From Mucilaginibacter_A sp041088075 (lineage in GTDB: Bacteria > Bacteroidota > Bacteroidia > Sphingobacteriales > Sphingobacteriaceae): a DNA stretch of 64,000 nucleotides. The stretch is from contig NZ_JBGCVY010000014.1 in the NCBI RefSeq assembly GCF_041088075.1, positions 62,001 to 126,000 of the forward strand. Direction: 5' to 3'. This document shows, piece after piece, positions 34,420-41,315 of the stretch; positions within the stretch are counted from its first letter, which is position 1; each line of letters starts with the position of its first letter. A model generated the notes under the pieces. It was not told the origin of the DNA. It saw only the letters and a list, made by a program, of their open reading frames with translations, and did not search any database. Position numbers and translations under genes: made by a program.

Positions 34420-34995
34420 TTAAATGCCCAGATCGGTAGAATGAACGTCGGTGATAAAAGCAGCTGCCTGGAAAAAGTTTTTCGCTTTGTAATCCGGCGT
34501 GCGATATTCGCCCGAAACCCATTCTGTTTCGTTGCCGTTGTCAATCAAAACGGTTTGGCAGCCAGCCCTTTTTCCGGCTTCCACATCGTTTAAAATATCG
34601 CCGATCATCCAGGATTGCTGCAAGTCGATCTTATGTTCTTCTGCTGCCTGCAAAAGCATCCCAGGTTTTGGTTTGCGAAAGTTGCATTCGACTGCATATT
34701 TTTCAACTGTTCCCTGCGGATGGTTAAAGCTCCAGTAAAAATCCTGAAATTGGATTTCGTCTTTTTCAAGCAAAGCCTGAATTTTATCTTTTACGCCGTT
34801 CAAAGCTTCTTCTTCAAAAAAACCACGTGCCACGCCAGATTGGTTGGAAATCATGATGAAAATATAGCCTTGCGCTTTCAACAACTTTAAGCCTTCGATC
34901 ACGCCTTCCTGCAACGTAATCTTTTCAGGGTCAATGTTGTAAGGAATATCCGGGATCAGCGTTCCGTCTTTATCAATAAAAATGGCTTTGTTCAT
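34420..34995 (-). CDS. gmhB: D-glycero-D-manno-heptose 1,7-bisphosphate 7-phosphatase-like HAD hydrolase
   Basis: A 191-residue HAD-IIIA phosphatase. The nucleophile motif is IFIDKDGTLI, motif II is MISNQSGVARG, and the late acidic motif is WMIGDILNDVEAGKRAG. ECNFRKPKPGML aligns with the GmhB loop that usually carries zinc cysteines. Only one of the expected C-x-C pair remains and the upstream CPHHP-like site reads FNHPQ, so zinc is probably not bound. Context (a GmhA-like isomerase and GT9) favours the heptose step over histidinol-phosphate hydrolysis. Confidence 0.85.
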   Translation of the reverse strand: MNKAIFIDKDGTLIPDIPYNIDPEKITLQEGVIEGLKLLKAQGYIFIMISNQSGVARGFFEEEALNGVKDKIQALLEKDEIQFQDFYWSFNHPQGTVEKYAVECNFRKPKPGMLLQAAEEHKIDLQQSWMIGDILNDVEAGKRAGCQTVLIDNGNETEWVSGEYRTPDYKAKNFFQAAAFITDVHSTDLGI

Positions 34996-35020
34996 TTTGG
35001 AAAATATTGGTTGTCCATTC

Positions 35021-35160
35021 TGTCATTCCGACGTTAGAAGGAATCTTCTTCAAAGCAACAGAGAAAATCTGGTTTATTTGAAGAAGATTTCTCCCGTTTG
35101 TCGAAATGACAGAAAAACGCAGCCCGGCAAATGCTTCTTTCATCCCTATAAAATCAGTGT
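35021..35160. repeat. Composite: inverted GTCATT-type repeats plus motif A variant
   Basis: CTGTCATTCCGACGTTAGAA with GGAATCTTCTT (35021-35056) and an inverted copy (35080-35113) are followed by a motif A variant (35132-35160, ATGCTTCTTTCATCC, TATAAAATCAGTGT). No gene in this gap. Confidence 0.75.
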
Positions 35161-37035
35161 TTATTTTACTGAAGCTGTTTTGGTTATTTTAGTTGTTTTG
35201 CTTTTTTTGGAAGATAAATGATTTTCTACCAAACGGGAAATAGTATGTAAAAGATGCAAATGAATTTCCTGGATGCGATGCGGGCTGTTGGAAGGCACGA
35301 TGATATTTAAGTGCGCATAAGTTGCTGCATCGCCGCCGCCTTTTCCAAGCAAGGCAATGCAGGTCATGTGTTTTTTATGGGCAACTTTTATCGCGTTTAC
35401 AATGTTTACCGATTGGCCGCTGGTGCTCATGCAAAGCAAAATGTCGCCTTTTTTGCCATAAGTTTCGATCTGTCTGGAAAAAACATCATCAAAACCAATA
35501 TCGTTGGCAAAACCGGTAAGCACCGAAGTATCCGCGGCAAGCGAAATCACCGGCAAACCTTGTCTTTCCGAACTTTCAAAGTAATTCATCATTTCTGATG
35601 TAAAGTGCAAACTTCCGGCCGCGCTGCCGCCGTTGCCGCAAACCAACAGCTTTTTATCAGCGGCCAAAGCGTTGCTGATTAAAGTTGCCGCCTGTGCAAC
35701 CGGAATGCGCAATGCTCTTTTTGCACGTAAAAAAGTGTCGGCGGCTTTATCAAAAGCCTGGTCAATCAGCATCAGTTCGTTGTCTTCTTCGCTGCCGAAA
35801 GCGTTGCCATGAATGATTTTCTCGTACATGCTGATGGCCATCTCCGAGATCTTATGCCAGGTAAACAAAGCATTCACCCGGCGGATGGCATTATCGCGCA
35901 TATCATTCAACAGCTTTTTGTTGCTGATCAACTGAAAAACACGTTGCGCCAGCACATCAGGATCATTCGGCGGAACTAAAAAACCTGTTTTTTTATCGGC
36001 CACACTGTGTTTAATGCCGCCAACGTCTGCACCAATAACGGGCGTGCCGCAAGCCATCGCTTCCAAAGGCGTGATGCCAAAAGGCTCGTACCAGGGCGTG
36101 GTGATAAAAATATCGGCCGCAGCGTAATAATATTTTAATATATCGCGGTTTTTGCGGCCAACAAAAGTAACATCGGCCGAAACGCCATGGTCTGCCGCCA
36201 GTTTTTTAAGGCGAAGCATTTCCTGGTTTTGGTCGGTGTCGGGGTTATCACTTTCGCCGCCAACAACCACCAGGCGCAAAGGTGTGTCTGTCTTTTTTAC
36301 TTTTACCAAAGCGCGGATCACGTTGTCAATCCCTTTCCGCGGAACCATCCGGCCCAATTGTAAAATGATGTTTTCGTTCGACTCGAGGTTGAGTATCATC
36401 CGTGCCAGTTTTTTATCAATCGGATAAAACTCGGTTGGACAAAAACCGCAAGGAATGATGGTAATATTTGCCGGGTCGGCGTTGTAATAATTGATCAGGT
36501 CTTCCTGGTCTTGCGGGCATTCGGCCACAATTTGATCGGCCTGCCGGGCAATATCTTCTTCAATTAAAATACGTTCTTTCGGAAACTTGTCCTGGTCGCC
36601 TTGATGGATTTGCCGAACTCTCCCCAAAGCATGGTAAGTGATCACAAAAGGCAATTTTAGTTTTGCTTTCAAATTGCAGGCCACCAGTCCAGACATCCAA
36701 AAATTGGCGTGAACCAGCGCGTAATCTATTTTTTCGCGGGCAATAAAGGCAATCATTTCCGAAGTAAAATCGGGCATATATTGCAGCAGGCTTTCCTTCG
36801 GGATAAAACTTTCCGGGCCGGCCGTAACGTGGATGATGCGGACGCCCTGCACCCAGCTAACGATTTCGGGGAAACGCGTATCGTCTCGGCGGGTAAAAAT
36901 ATCAACTTCGTACCCGGATTGTGCAATATGCTTGGCCAGTTCTCCCACATAAACATTCTGTCCGCCGCTATCTACACCGCCAAGCATAGCCAGCGGAGAA
37001 GCATGTTCACTGATAAAGGCTATCCTGTTTTTCAT
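35161..37035 (-). CDS. Glycosyltransferase (GT4) fused to a GmhA-like SIS isomerase
   Basis: A 624-residue two-domain protein. Residues 1-~425 are a GT-B glycosyltransferase: ISEHASPLAMLGGVDSGGQN, HANFWMSG, IIPCGFCPTEFYPID, LGRMVPRKGIDNVIRAL and TPWYEPFGITPLEAMACGTP. Residues ~440-615 are a sugar-isomerase domain like sedoheptulose-7-phosphate isomerase GmhA: LVCGNGGSAAGSLHF, CMSTSGQSVNIVNAI and PHRIQEIHLHLLHTI. The fusion couples precursor isomerisation and sugar transfer in one chain. gmhB and GT9 lie downstream on the same strand. The C-terminal Lys/Thr tail is unconserved. Confidence 0.9.
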   Translation of the reverse strand: MKNRIAFISEHASPLAMLGGVDSGGQNVYVGELAKHIAQSGYEVDIFTRRDDTRFPEIVSWVQGVRIIHVTAGPESFIPKESLLQYMPDFTSEMIAFIAREKIDYALVHANFWMSGLVACNLKAKLKLPFVITYHALGRVRQIHQGDQDKFPKERILIEEDIARQADQIVAECPQDQEDLINYYNADPANITIIPCGFCPTEFYPIDKKLARMILNLESNENIILQLGRMVPRKGIDNVIRALVKVKKTDTPLRLVVVGGESDNPDTDQNQEMLRLKKLAADHGVSADVTFVGRKNRDILKYYYAAADIFITTPWYEPFGITPLEAMACGTPVIGADVGGIKHSVADKKTGFLVPPNDPDVLAQRVFQLISNKKLLNDMRDNAIRRVNALFTWHKISEMAISMYEKIIHGNAFGSEEDNELMLIDQAFDKAADTFLRAKRALRIPVAQAATLISNALAADKKLLVCGNGGSAAGSLHFTSEMMNYFESSERQGLPVISLAADTSVLTGFANDIGFDDVFSRQIETYGKKGDILLCMSTSGQSVNIVNAIKVAHKKHMTCIALLGKGGGDAATYAHLNIIVPSNSPHRIQEIHLHLLHTISRLVENHLSSKKSKTTKITKTASVK

Positions 37036-37058
37036 ATTTAGGTTTTTGGTTCAATGAG

Positions 37059-37991
37059 CTAAATTTTGGTAAGTAAAGAGTTGGTTACAGTTTTTTGGAT
37101 CAACTGCTTCCAATCGGCTAAAAAACGGGTTGAGCTAAACATTTTTATTGCAAACGAACGGGCATTGGCACCTAATTGAGCGGCTAACTGCGGGTCTGTT
37201 ATTAATTGCTGCATTTTTTTGATGAGATACTGCAGATCGGAATGCACAAAACCGGAAAATTCATTGCTGATGATCGTCGGCAAATCCGTAGTGGCCAAAC
37301 CAACAACAGGCATCCCGATCATCATGGCCTGCTGAACGGCAAAACCGGGGCTGGCATAACGATCGGGGCAAAACAGGAAACGGTATGGGCTAATTTTTTC
37401 GGCTAAGTTTTGGTAAGTTATACCTTTTTTTCCGATCTGGATCACTTCCAGCGGCAATGCTTCTTTTACCTGCCTAAAAATGTCCATTCCGGTTACGCGG
37501 TCTTCGGCCGGGTTTTCTTCTAAAACTACTACGCCGCATGATTTTATGCCGGTAAAAGAAGCATCGCTTTCCGGTACGCCATTTTCAATCACCGAAACAG
37601 GAAGGCCGTTGTTGTTCCACATCAAAGCGTTGTAATGGTTTACATGAACTAACTGAACATCAACATCTTCTACCCAGTGTTTAGCATTGGTTGGATGCTG
37701 TTTTGGCGGGTGGTGTTCTAAATAAATCTTCGGGAGTTCGCGTTGCTGCGGCGATAAAACCTCGTATTGGGCGGTTTGGTAACTGTGTTCGTCCTGAAAT
37801 AAAATACAATCCAATTGCAAATCTTTAATTGCAGCAACATTTGTTTCAATCACGTTTTTTTGAGCAGCAAAAAGGTTCCTGAAGCTTTCGCTTTGGCCTT
37901 CGGGAATATAAATTTCAAAACCTCCCTGCGCCAGCTCCAACAAATATTGTTGTTGCACCGGCCACGTAAAGATTTTATATTGTTGGTCCAT
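37059..37991 (-). CDS. Glycosyltransferase, GT4-like
   Basis: A 310-residue protein. The N-terminal half is diverged; the C-terminal Rossmann half carries FLFCPDRYASPGFAVQQAMMIGMPVVGLATTDLPTII, the nucleotide-sugar-binding E/Q-x7-G region of GT-B enzymes. It heads the minus-strand cluster, 23 bases upstream of the GT-GmhA fusion. Two motif A copies in inverted orientation lie between residues 143 and 180, at the interdomain linker (ESDASFTGIKS, then IFRQVKEALP), so the reading frame has absorbed them or shares their sequence. Confidence 0.8.
   Translation of the reverse strand: MDQQYKIFTWPVQQQYLLELAQGGFEIYIPEGQSESFRNLFAAQKNVIETNVAAIKDLQLDCILFQDEHSYQTAQYEVLSPQQRELPKIYLEHHPPKQHPTNAKHWVEDVDVQLVHVNHYNALMWNNNGLPVSVIENGVPESDASFTGIKSCGVVVLEENPAEDRVTGMDIFRQVKEALPLEVIQIGKKGITYQNLAEKISPYRFLFCPDRYASPGFAVQQAMMIGMPVVGLATTDLPTIISNEFSGFVHSDLQYLIKKMQQLITDPQLAAQLGANARSFAIKMFSSTRFLADWKQLIQKTVTNSLLTKI
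37457..37566. repeat. Paired motif A copies inside a glycosyltransferase gene
   Basis: ATGCTTCTTTTACCTG, CCTAAAAATG (37457-37482) and GATTTTATGCC, GGTAAAAGAAGCATCG (37540-37566): tail-to-tail, 110 bp overall, the same architecture as the intergenic elements but in an open frame. Confidence 0.75.
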
Positions 37992-38087
37992 GTAAAATTA
38001 TTGGTTCAAATTATCGGCTAAATTATCTTTTAGTAATTAATTATTTTAATCAAAAGCCCTGCTTTAAATAAAATGTTGATAATTTGT

Positions 38088-38101
38088 AAAGCGCGCGCTT
38101 T
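38088..38101. other. 14-bp perfect palindrome in the divergent gap before ccmC
   Basis: AAAGCGCGCGCTTT, followed by T-rich sequence. The 280-base gap between divergent genes also holds motif B/A copies. The palindrome could be a protein-binding site; nothing decides this. Confidence 0.35.
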
Positions 38102-38163
38102 GTTTTTTTGTAATTGCTAACACTATATTATTTTATTTGGTTTGCGATGTGCATAATTTATTG

Positions 38164-38208
38164 CCGCTAAAAACAGTAATGCTTCTTTTACCGGTCAAAA
38201 TTTAGGCA
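38164..38208. repeat. Motif B and motif A fused head-to-head
   Basis: CGCTAAAAACAGTA runs directly into ATGCTTCTTTTACC, then GGTCAAAATTTAGGCAC. The two heads share the central TA, so the hybrid is one 45-bp unit. Confidence 0.75.
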
Positions 38209-38246
38209 CGTAAAATAGTAAATTATTTAGAAATGCGGATAAGTGC

Positions 38247-38254
38247 TACCTTTG
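38247..38254 (+). promoter_or_regulatory. Putative -7 promoter box for the ccm genes
   Basis: TACCTTTG followed by C matches TAnnTTTG, 17 bases before the ccmC ATG at 38271. A weak TTAG/TTTA -33 candidate lies at ~38225. Confidence 0.5.
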
Positions 38255-38270
38255 CGCAACAATTTTTAAA

Positions 38271-38942
38271 ATGAAATTTATTTATCAAAGCTGGTGGAAA
38301 GTGCTGGCTGTTGTTACCATTATTTACACGCTGGTTGCCGGTTTGCTTTTCCGTGTTCCTGCTCTGCCGATTTTGCACGAAACCATCCGTAACCTTTATT
38401 TCCATGTTCCGATGTGGATGGCGATGTTGGTTATTTTCAGTATTTCGGTCTTTTACAGCATCAAATATTTACGAACGGGCAAAGAAGAATACGATTTAGT
38501 TGCGGTTGAATGTGTAAACACGGGTGTGGTGTTTTTTATTTTTGGTTTGGTTACCGGAATGATCTGGGCAAAATATACCTGGGGTGAGTTTTGGAGTAAT
38601 GACCCGAAGCAAAACAGCGCAGCCATCGCCTTTTTGCTGTATTGCGCTTATTTAGTCCTTCGAAATTCTATTGACGAAGATCAGAAAAGAGGCAAAATAT
38701 CTGCGGTGTACAATATTTTTGCTTTCCCAATTATGCTTGTGCTAATTTTTATCCTGCCGCGTCTAACGGATTCGCTTCATCCTGGAAATGGAGGAAATCC
38801 TGCCTTTGGTAAGTTAGGTATGGTCAATCACATGCGGATAGTAGCATATCCCGCTTTTATTGCCTGGCCGTTGATTGCCGTTTGGATTGCCACGTTGCGT
38901 TACCGCATCCGCCTGATCGAAAACAAAAGAAATACTTTATAA
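38271..38942 (+). CDS. ccmC: Cytochrome c biogenesis protein CcmC (heme handling)
   Basis: A 223-residue inner-membrane protein with six membrane segments. In system I cytochrome c maturation CcmC loads heme onto CcmE. It has the first periplasmic histidine in YFHVPMWMA, a WWD-like segment KYTWGEFWSNDPKQ, and a second histidine in LGMVNHMRI. It starts the ccmC-ccmD-(gdh)-ccmE-ccmF series. Confidence 0.9.
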   Translation: MKFIYQSWWKVLAVVTIIYTLVAGLLFRVPALPILHETIRNLYFHVPMWMAMLVIFSISVFYSIKYLRTGKEEYDLVAVECVNTGVVFFIFGLVTGMIWAKYTWGEFWSNDPKQNSAAIAFLLYCAYLVLRNSIDEDQKRGKISAVYNIFAFPIMLVLIFILPRLTDSLHPGNGGNPAFGKLGMVNHMRIVAYPAFIAWPLIAVWIATLRYRIRLIENKRNTL

Positions 38943-38951
38943 ATCCCCCCG

Positions 38952-39161
38952 ATGAAAAAAATATTGTTGTCCGTTTTGATGCTGTTTTTATCCACCTTTT
39001 TATTTGCCCAGACAAATAACGGCGTGGAAATGGCCGACCAGATGCGGAGTTCGGGGAAAATTTATGTGGTAATTGCCACCATTGTGATCGTATTTATCGG
39101 CCTGGCCATTTACCTTTTCACTATAGATCGCCGTTTAAAAAAGATCGAACGCGAAAATTAA
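38952..39161 (+). CDS. CcmD family small membrane protein
   Basis: A 69-residue protein: signal peptide (MKKILLSVLMLFLSTFLFAQ), a short polar stretch, a single membrane helix (IYVVIATIVIVFIGLAIYLF) and a basic RRLKKIEREN tail. It starts 9 bases after ccmC. The position, size and topology match CcmD, which stabilises CcmC-CcmE interaction. Its signal-like start is a Bacteroidota trait. Confidence 0.8.
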   Translation: MKKILLSVLMLFLSTFLFAQTNNGVEMADQMRSSGKIYVVIATIVIVFIGLAIYLFTIDRRLKKIEREN

Positions 39162-39225
39162 CCCCTAAAAACAGCAAACCATTAACCATACTGAATGACG
39201 AGACGTATACGCTGGCGATAAAGAA

Positions 39226-39258
39226 TTTGTGTAATTGAAATAATTTCATTCAACTTTG
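39226..39258 (+). promoter_or_regulatory. Putative promoter for glutamate dehydrogenase
   Basis: TTTG (39226-39229) and CAACTTTG (39251-39258) are 21 bases apart and resemble TTTG/TAnnTTTG; a 5' leader of ~35 bases follows. This supports independent transcription of the gene within the ccm region. Confidence 0.45.
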
Positions 39259-39298
39259 CATACCTTTTATAAAACCAGTTAACGTAACAACATTTATT

Positions 39299-40735
39299 AT
39301 GAGTAATTCACTTGTTCTCTCAGAAACTGAGCAACACTTTTTTGGTGATGTTTGTCAGTTTTTTGATCACGCAGCCCAGTTTACCAACCACGATGCCGGT
39401 TTATTGGACCAGATTAAATCCTGCAACAGCGTTTTTCGTTTCCGTTTCCCCATCCGCAAAGGCAAGGGGTTTGAAGTAATTGATGCCTGGCGCGTAGAAC
39501 ATTCGCACCACCAATCGCCCACCAAAGGCGGCATCCGCTACAGCGAAATGGTAAACGAAGACGAAGTTATGGCTTTGGCCGCTTTGATGACTTATAAATG
39601 TGCCGTCGTAAACGTGCCGTTTGGCGGTGCAAAAGGCGGCATCAAAATCAACCCGAAAAATTATACCGAGCAGGAGTTGGAAAATATTACGCGCCGCTAC
39701 ACGGTTGAGTTGATCAAAAAGAATTTCATCGGCCCAAGTATTGACGTTCCCGCTCCCGATTATGGTTCGGGCGAACGCGAAATGAGTTGGATTGCAGATA
39801 CTTACGCCACCATGAACCCCGGCCAGGGAGATGCTTTAGGTTGCGTTACCGGAAAGCCAATTGCTCTGCATGGCATTGCCGGAAGGCGCGAAGCAACCGG
39901 CCGTGGCGTTGCCATTGCCACGCGCGAATGTGTAAGCGTGGCCGAAGACATGAAAAAAATCGGTTTGTTGCCGGGCATTTCAGGAAAACGCGTCATTGTG
40001 CAAGGGCTTGGAAACGTTGGCTTTTATTCCGCTAAGTTTCTGGCAGAGTTTGGTGCGTTGATCGTTGGTATCTGCGAGTACGAAGGTGCAATTTACAACG
40101 AAGACGGCCTGGACGTGAATACTGTTTTTGAGCATCGGAAAGCAACCGGTTCAATTTTAGGCTATCCTTTGGCCACCAAAGAGTTTAAAAACTCGATGGA
40201 AGGCTTGGAGCAGCCCTGCGATATTTTGGTTCCGGCCGCATTGGAAAACCAAATTACGGTGGACAATATCCGCCGCATCCAGGCAAAAATCATTACCGAA
40301 GGAGCCAACGGCCCAACCACACCTGAGGCGGAAGCTATTTTTACAGAACGCGGCGGCATCATCATCCCGGATATGTACGCCAATGCCGGCGGTGTAACGG
40401 TTTCTTACTTTGAATGGTTAAAAAACCTGTCGCATGTTTCTTTTGGCCGTATCAACCGTCGTTTTGAAGAAACCGCCAGCCTCAATTTGGTCAATATGGT
40501 AGAAGGGATTACAGGCGTGGCTTTAACGCCCATGCAGCGTTCTACCATTGTAAAAGGGGCATCAGAACTGGAACTGGTAAACTCCGGACTGGAAGATACG
40601 ATGATCCGTTCGTACCACGAAATCCGTGAAACTTTCGTACAAACACCCAAAATTGATACGTTAAGGACTGCCGCTTTTGTGGTTGCCATCAACAAAATTG
40701 CGGTTTCGTACAAAAACCTGGGTATTTGGCCATAA
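39299..40735 (+). CDS. Glu/Leu/Phe/Val family dehydrogenase (glutamate dehydrogenase)
   Basis: A 478-residue enzyme interconverting glutamate and 2-oxoglutarate plus ammonia. Substrate site: HHQSPTKGGIRYS, catalytic VVNVPFGGAKGGIKINP, then DVPAPDYGSGEREM. The NAD(P) loop is IVQGLGNVGFYSAKFLAEFG. It is longer than the 410-430-residue hexameric GDHs. It sits between ccmD and ccmE, which is unrelated to its function and suggests an insertion or rearrangement. Its stop abuts a full-length motif A copy. Confidence 0.92.
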   Translation: MSNSLVLSETEQHFFGDVCQFFDHAAQFTNHDAGLLDQIKSCNSVFRFRFPIRKGKGFEVIDAWRVEHSHHQSPTKGGIRYSEMVNEDEVMALAALMTYKCAVVNVPFGGAKGGIKINPKNYTEQELENITRRYTVELIKKNFIGPSIDVPAPDYGSGEREMSWIADTYATMNPGQGDALGCVTGKPIALHGIAGRREATGRGVAIATRECVSVAEDMKKIGLLPGISGKRVIVQGLGNVGFYSAKFLAEFGALIVGICEYEGAIYNEDGLDVNTVFEHRKATGSILGYPLATKEFKNSMEGLEQPCDILVPAALENQITVDNIRRIQAKIITEGANGPTTPEAEAIFTERGGIIIPDMYANAGGVTVSYFEWLKNLSHVSFGRINRRFEETASLNLVNMVEGITGVALTPMQRSTIVKGASELELVNSGLEDTMIRSYHEIRETFVQTPKIDTLRTAAFVVAINKIAVSYKNLGIWP

Positions 40736-40793
40736 CACCAATTTTTAGGTGGTAAAAGAAGCATTCCTCTTTTTATGGGGAATGCTTCTTTTT
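40735..40793 (+). terminator. Terminator hairpin built from two head-to-head motif A copies
   Basis: ACACCAATTTTTAGG, TGGTAAAAGAAGCATTCC (full-length motif A) then TCTTTTTATGG and GGAATGCTTCTTTTT. The heads pair as AAAAGAAGCATTCC / GGAATGCTTCTTTT and end in a T run, so the pair should act as a rho-independent terminator after the dehydrogenase. Confidence 0.75.
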
Positions 40794-40892
40794 GTTTAGA
40801 ACGATTCTAAATACGAGATAGGAACCCTAAAAAAAGTATTACAAATTTTGTTTTGTATTTTTGTATGCTTATTAAAACCAAGTTTTCTCCAG

Positions 40893-41306
40893 ATGAAAAA
40901 AAGTTCAATATTAGGTATCGTTATTATTGCCATTGCCATTTGTATCATCATTAGTACTTATGCAGATACAAGCACGTACGGTTCTTTTAACGAAGCCAAA
41001 AACACACATAGCGAACTACACGTGGTAGGCCATCTTAATAAAGATAAACAGTTGATTTACGACGCCAAAAAAGACGCCAATTATTTTTCTTTCTTTATGA
41101 AAGACAACAAAGGCGAGGAGTGCAAAATTGTGTTTACCGGCACCAAACCGCAGGATTTTGAACGGTCGGAACAGATTGTGTTGACCGGGCAAATGGTGGG
41201 CAACGAGTTTCATGCCTCAAAAATTCTGATGAAATGCCCTTCCAAATACACCCAGGACAAAGTGGAAGTTACCGAGGCAAACGCAACCAAACAAGCTTCA
41301 ATTTAA
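40893..41306 (+). CDS. ccmE: Heme chaperone CcmE, CxxxY type
   Basis: A 137-residue membrane-anchored OB-fold protein that carries heme to the CcmF complex. One N-terminal membrane helix (residues 4-22) is followed by HVVGHLNKDKQLIYD and VVFTGT-like IVFTGTKPQDF. The heme-linking residue, His in classical HxxxY CcmE, is Cys115 here (KCPSKY), giving the CxxxY variant known from some other bacteria and archaea. I chose ATG 40893 (MKKSSILG) because the membrane helix follows directly. Ten bases before ccmF. Confidence 0.88.
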   Translation: MKKSSILGIVIIAIAICIIISTYADTSTYGSFNEAKNTHSELHVVGHLNKDKQLIYDAKKDANYFSFFMKDNKGEECKIVFTGTKPQDFERSEQIVLTGQMVGNEFHASKILMKCPSKYTQDKVEVTEANATKQASI

Positions 41307-41315
41307 ATTTCTTTA

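Noticed and set aside
40119..40130. Motif B core in glutamate dehydrogenase (ATACTGTTTTTG)
   Set aside because: The flank does not match (GAGCATCGG follows); a chance match in coding sequence is as likely.
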